A stretch of DNA of 64,000 nt from Bacteroidetes bacterium 43-16 (lineage in GTDB: Bacteria; Bacteroidota; Bacteroidia; Chitinophagales; Chitinophagaceae): positions 162,427-226,426 of the forward strand of contig MKTB01000037.1 of NCBI GenBank assembly GCA_001897525.1, written 5' to 3'. Positions 18,337 through 25,783 of this stretch are shown one piece after another. Below the pieces are notes generated by a model that saw only the letters and a list, made by a program, of their open reading frames with translations, searched no databases and was not told where the DNA came from. How positions within the stretch are numbered: position 1 is the first letter of the stretch; each line of letters begins with the position of its first letter. Position numbers and translations under genes: made by a program.

Positions 18337-18591
18337 ATGAATATTGAACAAATTACCACCGTTGATCAGGTGCGCGAATTCTTAGCACACTGTATTGAAG
18401 TACTCGGGGCCGGCTTCCATCCGGATACTGATTTTTACGATTACTATAATTTCAAAAAGGATAAGGAGGTTTTTGATCCTGAAACAGCAGAAAAGCACAA
18501 TGAATTGATGGAGCAGGCTTTTACAGTATGTGACGACAATGAAATTGACATTTACCAAATTGGCATAAACTTAATTTACTATACCCTATAA
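18337..18591 (+). CDS. Hypothetical acidic prophage protein, 84 aa
   Basis: This small acidic soluble protein (MNIEQITTVDQVREFLAHCIEVLG...) is rich in Asp, Glu and Tyr, including FHPDTDFYDYYNF. No domain is recognised. The acidic, DNA-mimic-like composition is notable but does not establish a function. It lies 11 nt before the next gene on the same strand, so the two are probably co-transcribed. Confidence 0.6.
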   Translation: MNIEQITTVDQVREFLAHCIEVLGAGFHPDTDFYDYYNFKKDKEVFDPETAEKHNELMEQAFTVCDDNEIDIYQIGINLIYYTL

Positions 18592-18602
18592 ACTCAAACA
18601 CT

Positions 18603-19505
18603 ATGTTATTAAAAGAATTCGCAGAACTGGCCTACAGAGCCCACACCGGCACATCATTTTCACCGGAAAAAAGAGCAAATCAATATATCACCGATTATAC
18701 CGCCGATCTTGAAAAGCATTTGACAATGCTGGACAACCTGGGCCAAAAATACGGCGTTTCTACCGCCGAAATTGAATCAATAAAGGAAAGGTTCATTGAA
18801 CGTTACAAACGGCATTTTTCGGCCTGGTTGGGTGCCAAATCGAACTGTATTAGCGTAATGATTGCCGGTCCTTCAAAGTTTCCGGTAAGGCGGGCAGAAA
18901 AAGCCAACAATGCAGAGCGTGCAAAGTCTGATTTTTTCCACGAATGGCCCGGCCGGTTTTTAAAAGCCGTTGAAAGGGGATTTAAACCAAAGGTTACTGT
19001 CTTGTCTGAACTGGAAGCCGCCCGAAAGAATTTAAGTGACAGGGAGCATCTGCAGGACTTAATGAAAAAGGCCAATGCCATAATCAGAAAGGCCAAAGGG
19101 AACGATTGCACCGCCCAGCTGATTGAAGCCGGAATTAAGCAGGCCCTGGCCGTTGAATTGCAGAATGGAGAAGGCAAATGGTATGGAACCGGTTTTGCTC
19201 CTTTCGAGTTGACCAACAACAATGCAGAAATTAAACGGCTAAGAACCCGGGTCACGCAATTGGAGATGAAAGAATCCATGCAGGCTGAAGAAAACAAAGA
19301 ATACACAATTAACGGGGTTCGCATGGTGTACAATTACCAAATCGACAGGATCCAGCTGATCTTTGAGGGTAAACCGGCAAAGGAGATCAGAGAAACATTA
19401 GGCAAGCACGCTTTCAGATGGTCACCTAAAGAGGTCGCATGGCAGCGGAAGATCACCAAAAATGCAGAGGATGCCGCGAAACGAATACTTTTCGACCTCA
19501 GCTAA
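18603..19505 (+). CDS. Hypothetical mobile-element protein with C-terminal FRWSPKEVAWQRK motif
   Basis: This 300-aa soluble protein has a long helical N-terminal two thirds (about 1-220, Lys/Glu/Ala rich with predicted coiled coil near 205-225) and a small C-terminal domain containing GKHAFRWSPKEVAWQRKITKNAED. This last pattern recurs at the ends of many uncharacterised proteins on Bacteroidota plasmids, conjugative elements and phages. The role is unknown; a DNA-transaction or anti-restriction role would be guesswork. Codon use and spacing fit a real gene. Confidence 0.7.
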   Translation: MLLKEFAELAYRAHTGTSFSPEKRANQYITDYTADLEKHLTMLDNLGQKYGVSTAEIESIKERFIERYKRHFSAWLGAKSNCISVMIAGPSKFPVRRAEKANNAERAKSDFFHEWPGRFLKAVERGFKPKVTVLSELEAARKNLSDREHLQDLMKKANAIIRKAKGNDCTAQLIEAGIKQALAVELQNGEGKWYGTGFAPFELTNNNAEIKRLRTRVTQLEMKESMQAEENKEYTINGVRMVYNYQIDRIQLIFEGKPAKEIRETLGKHAFRWSPKEVAWQRKITKNAEDAAKRILFDLS

Positions 19506-19571
19506 TAACATTAATTTTGGGTGTTCAATCACACTGGGCACCCAAATATTTAAAATTTTCAAATAACCACA

Positions 19572-20045
19572 ATGAGAACAATAAAAAATATCCATCTGTT
19601 AATGGTCTATTTAGAAACTGAACAAATAGACGCTTTGGATGCTGGTGGGTTGCAATATAAAAGACATTCCGGCATTGAATTTAAAATCACGGAGGTTCAA
19701 GACAACTCAATTACCATAAAAACAGTACAAAAAAAGCACCTATCTGAAAATTACCTTTCTCAAAAGGAGTTAGCAGATCGGACAAAGTCATTATTTGGTA
19801 GATTCCTTCCAAATAGTACAATACACGTTCATGCCACCCCTTATGAAGAACATCATATCAGTAAAATAGACCGCAATTGGGTAAATAAGCAGATGATGGA
19901 ATTAGGAATCAAGGCAAAGGAGATAGAGCGAGAAACAGGTATTATAAAGACAAGTTTGTCCGCCTGGCTATCTGATACCACGGCCAAACCAATGAGCCAA
20001 ATAACAAAGGCATTCTTTTATTATTACTTCCTGTCAAAAAGATAA
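19572..20045 (+). CDS. Hypothetical protein with C-terminal helix-turn-helix
   Basis: The 157-aa product has an N-terminal half of unknown fold (to about residue 95) and a C-terminal segment WVNKQMMELGIKAKEIERETGIIKTSLSAWLS with the layout of a Cro/C1-type helix-turn-helix. It may be a regulator of the left-arm genes. An alternative start at MVYLETEQ (residue 11) is possible. Spacing to the next gene is 18 nt. Confidence 0.6.
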   Translation: MRTIKNIHLLMVYLETEQIDALDAGGLQYKRHSGIEFKITEVQDNSITIKTVQKKHLSENYLSQKELADRTKSLFGRFLPNSTIHVHATPYEEHHISKIDRNWVNKQMMELGIKAKEIERETGIIKTSLSAWLSDTTAKPMSQITKAFFYYYFLSKR

Positions 20046-20063
20046 CTTTTATATATTTGGTTT

Positions 20064-20354
20064 ATGGCAGTAAGGAAACTAAACAAAGAAACTTATTACA
20101 AAGAATACAATATTTTGCGTGTTTCAAACTTAAATGAGTTTTTTGAACTATATCAATATAATAATCAATATTACTCACCGCCTTTCGCCTTGCTTTCAAA
20201 ACTTGAACAAGCGGTAATGCTTGAAGATGATCCGCCAACAGAAGTAAATTGTCAATTTGAAGACTGCGGACGTGCAACATTTCTCCTGCGAGGGATTGAA
20301 ATAATTAACGAAATGAGAATTGCAACGTACTATTTTATTGGCTTCAACAAATAA
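20064..20354 (+). CDS. Hypothetical prophage protein, 96 aa
   Basis: This is a small Tyr/Asn/Glu-rich soluble protein without a recognised domain (MAVRKLNKETYYKEYNILRV...). It is the last gene of the left-arm plus-strand group and is followed by a terminator hairpin at 20370, which also separates it from the converging methyltransferase gene. The reverse strand has an open frame here, but it is a shadow of this gene. Confidence 0.5.
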   Translation: MAVRKLNKETYYKEYNILRVSNLNEFFELYQYNNQYYSPPFALLSKLEQAVMLEDDPPTEVNCQFEDCGRATFLLRGIEIINEMRIATYYFIGFNK

Positions 20355-20369
20355 TTTTATTGATCTAAA

Positions 20370-20400
20370 AAGGGTGCCCTGAATCAAGGCACCCTTAAAA
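20370..20400. terminator. Bidirectional terminator between left-arm genes and methyltransferase
   Basis: AAGGGTGCC pairs with GGCACCCTT (20370-20378 and 20388-20396), with A-rich sequence before and after, so it can serve both converging transcripts. Confidence 0.7.
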
Positions 20401-20436
20401 TTTATTGGAATTTAGACAGCTGAAATTTCAGCCCTC

Positions 20437-21474
20437 CTAAACTTTAAACCATTGGGAACGCATTTCCTTTGCGATTGCTGCCGTCATTAAGGGCGGAACT
20501 GACATACCACACACATACCGGACACTTGCGCCGCAATAATCAAAATCATTCGGGAATGTGCTCATCCTGGAATACTCCTGATCACTCACATTCCTTTGCT
20601 CCTGGTAGTAAACAGAATGGCCGCTACTGGTCAGTGTACAGTGTACCCAATCATCATAAACAATGGATGCACTAAAAAATGATGACTTTGAATTGTCGCC
20701 TATATACCTGCAGTTTGCCATCTTGAAACTCTGATCACCATATTGGACGTATGGCCACCTGGCAGCAAGTGACGGGATCAGCGGCTTTACTTCGGGGCGC
20801 TGTTCTGCGATTTCCCCAAAGGTCACCGGCTTGTAATCATAATTCAATTTAAGATCCTGCCAGCCCAATGAGCGTTGCCGGGCGATGAAAAACACTCGTT
20901 CCCGGGCCTGGGGCACACCCATGGTCGCGGCATTCAATGAGAATATTTGCACATCATACCCGATCCCAGCCAGGCGCTCATAAATCCCAATTGCATACTT
21001 CAGGGCATTGCCAGCGATCAGGCCGGGAACATTTTCCAGAATGACCGTTTTAGGCTTCAGCTTTTCGACTGTATCACAATACACATATACCAGGTCATCC
21101 AGCACTTGGGCCGATTGCCCTTCCCGGAAGTACTTTAGTTTGCCCCAGCTCTGCTCCCGGCTTCCGGCCATACTGAAAGTGGTGCAGGGCGGTGATCCGT
21201 CCAGGATATCCAGATCATAAAGTTCTTCAGGTAGATCCTTGCGTTTATTGAATTCCCGGATATCTTCAATATAGAAATATTTTGGATCGTGGTTTGCCTT
21301 ATAGGTATAGGCAATTTTGGGATCAATTTCAATGCCGCCTAAATGATTATACCCGGCCAGCTTATAGCCCATTGTTGAGCCTCCGGCACACACGAATGCA
21401 CCAAATACATTAAGATTTACGCTCGTTGGATAATCTGCTTTGCTCCAATTCCAGTTTAATTTTTCTCTGTTCAT
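20437..21474 (-). CDS. DNA (cytosine-5)-methyltransferase, orphan
   Basis: This 345-aa protein has the ordered C5-MTase motifs: motif I region FGAFVCAGGSTMGYKLAG, motif IV GSPPCTTFS with catalytic Cys97, motif VI ENVPG (147-151), motif VIII QARERVFFIAR (189-199), and a target-recognition region after about 210. It transfers a methyl group from SAM to cytosine C5. No restriction nuclease gene is next to it, so it is probably a phage self-protection or regulatory methylase. It is the distal gene of the minus-strand lysis region. The recognition sequence cannot be read from the protein. Confidence 0.92.
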   Translation of the reverse strand: MNREKLNWNWSKADYPTSVNLNVFGAFVCAGGSTMGYKLAGYNHLGGIEIDPKIAYTYKANHDPKYFYIEDIREFNKRKDLPEELYDLDILDGSPPCTTFSMAGSREQSWGKLKYFREGQSAQVLDDLVYVYCDTVEKLKPKTVILENVPGLIAGNALKYAIGIYERLAGIGYDVQIFSLNAATMGVPQARERVFFIARQRSLGWQDLKLNYDYKPVTFGEIAEQRPEVKPLIPSLAARWPYVQYGDQSFKMANCRYIGDNSKSSFFSASIVYDDWVHCTLTSSGHSVYYQEQRNVSDQEYSRMSTFPNDFDYCGASVRYVCGMSVPPLMTAAIAKEMRSQWFKV

Positions 21475-21553
21475 ACTTTTTCCTTAATTGTTCAATATAA
21501 ATTTCTTTGTTGACAAACTTCTTTTGTGCTTTCCTTTGGATATCGTTCCTCAT
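21410..21553 (-). CDS. Possible small basic protein overlapping the methyltransferase start
   Basis: A 47-aa frame starting MRNDIQRKAQKKFVNK overlaps the first 65 nt of the methyltransferase gene in another frame. It is strongly basic and helical (Lys, Arg, Gln, Glu rich), unlike a random frame. Overlapping small genes are common in phages, but there is no homology evidence, so it remains tentative. Confidence 0.4.
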   Translation of the reverse strand: MRNDIQRKAQKKFVNKEIYIEQLRKKYEQRKIKLELEQSRLSNERKS

Positions 21554-21581
21554 AAAATAGATTTTATTGTTACATTTGCAG

Positions 21582-21674
21582 CCTACCACAATTAAAAAGT
21601 GCATACACACTGTAAAAAGAGCTTGGCTCCTTTCTTAGTGTGTATGCACTTTAATTATTTGCCCGATGTGGTAG
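21582..21674. other. Extended hairpin upstream of the methyltransferase unit
   Basis: A 16-bp perfect stem (AAAGTGCATACACACT, 21596-21611, with AGTGTGTATGCACTTT, 21637-21652) encloses a loop that can itself pair (AAGAGC/GCTCCTT). Outside it, CTACCACA (21582-21589) and TGTGGTAG (21667-21674) form a further stem. It lies between the lipoprotein gene at 21712 and the methyltransferase; it may be a strong terminator, a processing site or a small structured RNA. Confidence 0.6.
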
Positions 21675-21711
21675 TTGGGCGATAAAGTTAGGAGCTACCT
21701 AACTTCTATTA

Positions 21712-22104
21712 TTACGGCACCTCTAAGGCCCGGTTCATCCAGCCGCGGAGAAATTTCTGCTGGCTTGTGTTACGATTTGCGATGCGCAAGTAATATCTCG
21801 CGTTCTCGATCATCAGCCGGGCATGAAGTAAACGAGCGGCCAGCGTATCAGAAGTGACCTGCATGCTATCAATTTTCCGGTTCAAGATCTGATTTGTGAT
21901 GATCATTTCATCTATATTATGTTTGTAGGAATAATAAATACTATCCTTGATCTTTTCTATGCTGTCAGCCGGCACAGGTAAATAAGCGGTTTTGAGCTCA
22001 ATTTGTGGTGGTTTATCCAGCACTTCCGGGCATGGTTTAGTATTTACGCACGATGTACAGGCCAATAGACCAAATGCCAGGGCTAAGATTTTGATGTTTC
22101 TCAT
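21712..22104 (-). CDS. Small lipoprotein of the lysis region (possible outer-membrane spanin)
   Basis: This 130-aa protein starts MRNIKILALAFGLLACTSC, a lipoprotein signal with candidate lipobox cysteines at 16 and 19, followed by a Pro-rich stretch and a long helical segment (about 55-110). It lies in the lysis region downstream of the GH108 endolysin. A role as outer-membrane spanin partner fits this position and design, but no spanin motif is diagnostic. It could also be a lysogenic-conversion lipoprotein. Confidence 0.6.
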   Translation of the reverse strand: MRNIKILALAFGLLACTSCVNTKPCPEVLDKPPQIELKTAYLPVPADSIEKIKDSIYYSYKHNIDEMIITNQILNRKIDSMQVTSDTLAARLLHARLMIENARYYLRIANRNTSQQKFLRGWMNRALEVP

Positions 22105-22124
22105 TGTTCAAGTTATTTCTAAGG

Positions 22125-22325
22125 TTAAGCAATTAACTCCATGCTGTTAGGATGCACAAGGTGAACACCATCTTCATTTTCGATACAGACCACATATCCA
22201 TTTTCATTCGCATCACCGGCTAATTCCAGTGAGCTTCGATCGCGAAAGGTCATTTTACCAGTTACAATTTTACTGTTGTCATGCCAGCATTTCCCCTGAA
22301 ATGTGAGCTCGTTTAATTTTCTCAT
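22125..22325 (-). CDS. Hypothetical 66-aa prophage protein
   Basis: This small soluble protein has a beta-rich pattern (GKMTFRDRSSLELAGDANENGYVVCIENEDGVHLVHPNSM). It lies between the endolysin and the small lipoprotein on the same strand with gaps of 5 and 20 nt, so it belongs to the lysis transcript. No family is recognised. Confidence 0.55.
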   Translation of the reverse strand: MRKLNELTFQGKCWHDNSKIVTGKMTFRDRSSLELAGDANENGYVVCIENEDGVHLVHPNSMELIA

Positions 22326-22330
22326 GATAT

Positions 22331-22750
22331 TTATTTAATTAAGTGTTTTGCTGGATTGTTAATTGCCTCGATCAGTTGCGGGGTGATCTTACCGGTTTCC
22401 GGAAGGCCTAAAACCTTTTGGATCTGCTGAATGGATTTAGGCTGGCCGCTGGTCACTGCGAAATCGTATAGTTTAAATGCGGTTTCCTGGTCGTCGATTG
22501 CATCACCCGATATTTTATCCCAAAAGTTTCGCTTGTAGAACATATTCACCTGGCTTTCCAGCTCTGCATTTTTGATCTTTGCGTTGTGCGCCAGGGGCTT
22601 CATGCTGTCTACAATAGCCCAACCGGACCATTTAGGCCAGAAGTTCCGCGCGATCCCTTTATATGTTTCTCCGCCACGGTCCGCGGCCACGTTTGCATAA
22701 CCGCCCTCATTTACTGCAGTTCGTTTATGTGCTGCTAAAAATTCTGCCAT
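22331..22750 (-). CDS. Endolysin, GH108-type N-acetylmuramidase with PG_binding_3
   Basis: This 139-aa phage lysozyme-like protein hydrolyses peptidoglycan glycan strands. The N-terminal GH108 signature is VNEGGYANVAADRGGETYKGIAR with the catalytic Glu in NEGGY. The second half matches the PG_binding_3 region (KLYDFAVTSGQPKSIQQIQKVLGLP...ITPQLIEAIN). It is somewhat shorter than typical 160-190-aa members because it lacks sequence after the last helix. There is no signal peptide, so release should depend on a holin; candidates are the small membrane proteins immediately upstream. Confidence 0.9.
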   Translation of the reverse strand: MAEFLAAHKRTAVNEGGYANVAADRGGETYKGIARNFWPKWSGWAIVDSMKPLAHNAKIKNAELESQVNMFYKRNFWDKISGDAIDDQETAFKLYDFAVTSGQPKSIQQIQKVLGLPETGKITPQLIEAINNPAKHLIK

Positions 22751-22761
22751 TCTATTCTATT

Positions 22762-23556
22762 CTATTTTGATTTGATTTTATTGATTATTCGTCTCACCCA
22801 TTCAACCGTTTTGCCGATCAATGAGAAATGCCAAATTAAAGCCACGGCAATGAGCGCCGATGCGATGATAATGGCAATCGTCAACCAGGTCGGTCGGGTA
22901 GATTTACTACCCTCATTGATTTGTTCTGCTTTCAATTCTGATCGTTCAGAATCATTGATGTGGCTGGAATCGGATTTTGACCCCTGAGCAACCTCCTTAA
23001 GGTCCTCCGCAGTGATCACCTTTTCTTCCTTCAGTGATTTATCCGCGGTGCTTTTTGTGGCTTCCGAGCTTTTGGTGATGCGTATTTCTTCAGCCGGTAC
23101 ATCCACAGTTTTATCTTTCGTCTGGATCTCAACGCGCATCTGTCCGGCCTGGTAGTAAGCCGTGGCCCGGACATCATCGTTATCCATATCAAAATAGATA
23201 AGCTTCCCGTCCTTAATGCCGCTGGTGTCCAGCATCCAGTTACCTGGTATGCTGGTCTTGTATGTTTTGCCGGTAACGGTAACGGGGTTGGGCACCGTCT
23301 TCTTTTCAATCGTTAAATTTTCAGCCCGGCGCTCCGCGGACATCTTATCCATCCGGCTTACTGTTTCGGCTAATGTGTTCCGGACCAGGGAAAGCGTTCG
23401 CATGCTATCACTCATACTAACGCGCAAGCTATCCCGGTCCTTGATCAACTTTGCATTGATTTTAATCTGCTCTTTATAGATTTTACGGACTTTACAGCCG
23501 CTTTGAGGCATTACGCACAATGCCAGGAAGATGAGAATTAAAATTTTAGTTTTCAT
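22762..23556 (-). CDS. Lipoprotein with C-terminal membrane helix: unimolecular-spanin candidate
   Basis: Reading from the ATG at 23554-23556, the 264-aa protein has a lipoprotein signal with Cys21 in PQSGC, a predicted coiled coil (about 25-80), a beta-rich middle (about 85-160), a charged linker, and one membrane helix near the C-terminus (PTWLTIAIIIASALIAVAL, about 223-241). Lipid anchor at one end and inner-membrane helix at the other is the layout of single-gene spanins such as T1 gp11. It overlaps the upstream membrane-protein gene by 11 nt and is followed by the endolysin. The function is inferred from topology and position. Confidence 0.65.
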   Translation of the reverse strand: MKTKILILIFLALCVMPQSGCKVRKIYKEQIKINAKLIKDRDSLRVSMSDSMRTLSLVRNTLAETVSRMDKMSAERRAENLTIEKKTVPNPVTVTGKTYKTSIPGNWMLDTSGIKDGKLIYFDMDNDDVRATAYYQAGQMRVEIQTKDKTVDVPAEEIRITKSSEATKSTADKSLKEEKVITAEDLKEVAQGSKSDSSHINDSERSELKAEQINEGSKSTRPTWLTIAIIIASALIAVALIWHFSLIGKTVEWVRRIINKIKSK

Positions 23557-23845
23557 AACTATCAGTATTTTGTTGCTCCGGCGTGACTTCAACGGTTTTC
23601 TTTCCCGGCGCCACGCCAAAACGGTGAATTACTTCATATAAGTTCTTTTCGTTTTGACATTTTGACAATTCTGCTCTAACTTCTTTAAGGTCTCGCTTTG
23701 CGTCCTCTTCTCCCTTTTGTGCTTGCGTTAAAAGCTCAGACTGCCCTTTGGTATAAGCCCCGAAAAGGAATACAACTACAGCCGTTAAAATGCCTATGAT
23801 CCACTGCACCAGGCTTCTGTTACTTAAATTTTTCGGCGGCTCCAC
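23546..23845 (-). CDS. Single-pass membrane protein of the lysis cassette (holin or inner spanin candidate)
   Basis: This 99-aa protein has one N-terminal transmembrane helix (about 14-31, VQWIIGILTAVVVFLFGAY) and a long charged coiled coil (about 33-70). This shape matches both class III-like holins and inner-membrane spanins. It lies just upstream of the proposed one-piece spanin and endolysin with an 11-nt overlap. Sequence alone does not decide the role. Confidence 0.6.
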   Translation of the reverse strand: MEPPKNLSNRSLVQWIIGILTAVVVFLFGAYTKGQSELLTQAQKGEEDAKRDLKEVRAELSKCQNEKNLYEVIHRFGVAPGKKTVEVTPEQQNTDSYEN

Positions 23846-23848
23846 GTT

Positions 23849-24238
23849 CTATCGTTTTAAATTGTCCTCAGTAATTTTTACAGCCTTTTCAACATGGTCC
23901 TTATCGATCAGGTTTAATAGTTTCACAAGGTATATTCCGGCAGTACTAAGCTTGCCAACTTCTTTATTTTTACCCAGCACATACGATACGGTATGACCAA
24001 AGTTTCCAAATGGGAAATGGTCATCCCGGTATTTATTCGCAATCATTGTAAGTCCCCAAAGTGATCTAAATTCAACGTTTGCAAATTTGTCTATGCTTTT
24101 CGCAGAACTTAGAAAGTATCCACTAAAACGCTTTGATATTGCACCGGAACCGGTACAGATAACCACACCCACATTTACCACCGAAAGCGGCAAGAAAAGC
24201 ATGAATGCAACAATAAAAAGGGCCATATTCTTAAACAT
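23849..24238 (-). CDS. Hypothetical membrane-associated protein, 129 aa
   Basis: The N-terminus (MFKNMALFIVAFMLFLPLSVVNVGVVI) is a strong hydrophobic helix or uncleaved signal, followed by a soluble segment of about 100 residues with SLWGLTMIANKYRDDHFPFGNFGHTVSYVLGKN. It sits between the tail-fibre region and the lysis genes and may be a holin-related or accessory lysis protein. The family is not recognised. Confidence 0.55.
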   Translation of the reverse strand: MFKNMALFIVAFMLFLPLSVVNVGVVICTGSGAISKRFSGYFLSSAKSIDKFANVEFRSLWGLTMIANKYRDDHFPFGNFGHTVSYVLGKNKEVGKLSTAGIYLVKLLNLIDKDHVEKAVKITEDNLKR

Positions 24239-24656
24239 TCAAGTCTATATTTTGAGTTTTCAAATACTTTGATATAAAAGCTGTTTTGTAGGCATCTATC
24301 CGGAGTTTACGTTCAGATAGCCGGCCGCCTATGTATTGAGCCAGTTCTAAATCAGTACCGGCCAGGGCGGCTAATTGGGTCATCAACTTACCTTCAATCG
24401 ACAGATTGAATGCTGCGTAAAGGAATTCTGATTCCTTTCCCATTAGCTCGATGATCTCTAGCAGCTGTGTTACTGTTAAATTCACTGATAATGGATCATT
24501 AATGCTTTGAATACCTTCACTGGCCTTATTAATCGTATTGATAAACACAATAGTTTGTCCAGTTTGGTTCTTCTCGATCAGTGTCTGCCCAATAAAAAAA
24601 AGGTCATACGCCGGCAGCTGTATTGTGATAACCTCCATCGGTAAATTCCTTTCCAT
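24231..24656 (-). CDS. Hypothetical prophage protein next to the tail fibre
   Basis: The 141-aa product begins MERNLPMEVITIQLPAYDLFFIGQTL and appears mixed alpha/beta and soluble. The start may be Met7. It overlaps the stop of the fibre gene by 1 nt and the next gene by 8 nt, so it is translated from the tail-fibre transcript. It may be a fibre chaperone or virion component by position only. Confidence 0.55.
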   Translation of the reverse strand: MERNLPMEVITIQLPAYDLFFIGQTLIEKNQTGQTIVFINTINKASEGIQSINDPLSVNLTVTQLLEIIELMGKESEFLYAAFNLSIEGKLMTQLAALAGTDLELAQYIGGRLSERKLRIDAYKTAFISKYLKTQNIDLNV

Positions 24657-25759
24657 TATAATCTATATTTTAAGTGTACGTGGACGGTATATGGCATTGT
24701 ATTTGGCGGATTAATTTGTACATGAACCTTATCAACTGTATTCTTGTAAACTGTCACAGTCGAATAATTACGATTGCTTCCCTCAAAGCCGATAACCGGC
24801 ACTGAATGTTGTGTAGTAAATGAGCTGATCACTGGGAGCGACAAAGTGAAAATGTTAGGAACATTCAACGTCAAATTGCTAACTTCTACCGTAATAGCCA
24901 GGTCAACAAAATCACCTACCCGCGTATAAAAGGAATTCTTTACTACTACTGAGGGACTTTCTGCAACTATGATTAATACTGGCGTGTATGTTTCGGCGAT
25001 TATTGTATTGAGCAAAGTAACCTTTGATGCACTCAAATACATTTCTGTCCATACCTTATTCCAACCATTGTAAGCATATTGTCCTGAAGCTCCTGCATAT
25101 AAATTGCCCTGATGGTCAAAATATATATGAGATCTCGAGGATGCTCCTGAGTTTGTATGATCGCCTGAAATCAACGTGCCGGCCGCTGCCATATCAGTAT
25201 GATACCCACCTCCAAATATTGAAGAAACTGGTTGTAAATACATATACGGAAAAACAACAAGAGCAGCCTTATTTATTCCATCAGGAGCTAAGCCTAAATC
25301 AGTGAAATTTGTAGATGTATAGTTAGGCATTGTCCAATACATTGTCCAGGATAAATCTGGGCTCAACCCTGTTACTTTTCGCCATTCTCCGAATGTATTA
25401 TTCGTATTAACCTTCAATTTTAATCCGTTGTCATAGTAGTACAGATCTCCGTAATTAATTGTTGCCGGGGTTGTTAGGTTAATTCCAATCTTCCTGACAT
25501 TTACCAGGTCCTTATTGTTCAAGTCAATATCAGCATTTGCATTTGTGTAGGTTACAAATCGCTGATCAGATTCTGTTTTTGTAAAATATGCAGTTAAATC
25601 GGTTTCGGTTAAAGAAATCCATTCCGTGTTGTCTTTATCCCTGATATAAATAGTCATCTTATTATCCGGCAAGGCAACAAAATAAAGACCATCAACATCA
25701 AAGCCAGGTGTTGCGGGATGGGGAAGTAAAAAAACAGTATATGGTGTGAATTTTCTCAT
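24656..25759 (-). CDS. Tail fibre / receptor-binding type protein
   Basis: This 367-aa protein has a conserved-looking N-terminal attachment part (FTPYTVFLLPHPATPGFDVDGLYFVALPDNKMTIYIRD), a linker with YFTKTESDQRFVTYTNANADIDLNNKDLVNVRKIGI typical of fibre shafts, and a beta-rich C-terminal tip. It lies between the tail-tip protein and the lysis genes, the usual position of fibres. A copy of the 16-bp late motif ends right at its start codon. Receptor specificity cannot be read. Confidence 0.7.
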   Translation of the reverse strand: MRKFTPYTVFLLPHPATPGFDVDGLYFVALPDNKMTIYIRDKDNTEWISLTETDLTAYFTKTESDQRFVTYTNANADIDLNNKDLVNVRKIGINLTTPATINYGDLYYYDNGLKLKVNTNNTFGEWRKVTGLSPDLSWTMYWTMPNYTSTNFTDLGLAPDGINKAALVVFPYMYLQPVSSIFGGGYHTDMAAAGTLISGDHTNSGASSRSHIYFDHQGNLYAGASGQYAYNGWNKVWTEMYLSASKVTLLNTIIAETYTPVLIIVAESPSVVVKNSFYTRVGDFVDLAITVEVSNLTLNVPNIFTLSLPVISSFTTQHSVPVIGFEGSNRNYSTVTVYKNTVDKVHVQINPPNTMPYTVHVHLKYRL

Positions 25760-25775
25760 TACTCATTAAAGTATA
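25760..25775 (-). promoter_or_regulatory. Late-region motif copy 1 (before tail fibre)
   Basis: TATACTTTAATGAGTA reads along the minus strand, directly abutting the fibre start codon. It is one of five exact copies in the prophage, each upstream of and co-oriented with a module-leading gene. Confidence 0.65.
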
Positions 25776-25783
25776 GTGCATTT

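Noticed and set aside
20437..21474. A restriction-modification or defence island around the methyltransferase
   Set aside because: No restriction nuclease, specificity subunit or defence ATPase lies beside it; neighbours are lysis genes and small left-arm genes.
23031..23309. Open frames inside the spanin-candidate gene
   Set aside because: Arg/Pro-rich composition is typical of a shadow frame of a real gene; no start context or spacing supports it.
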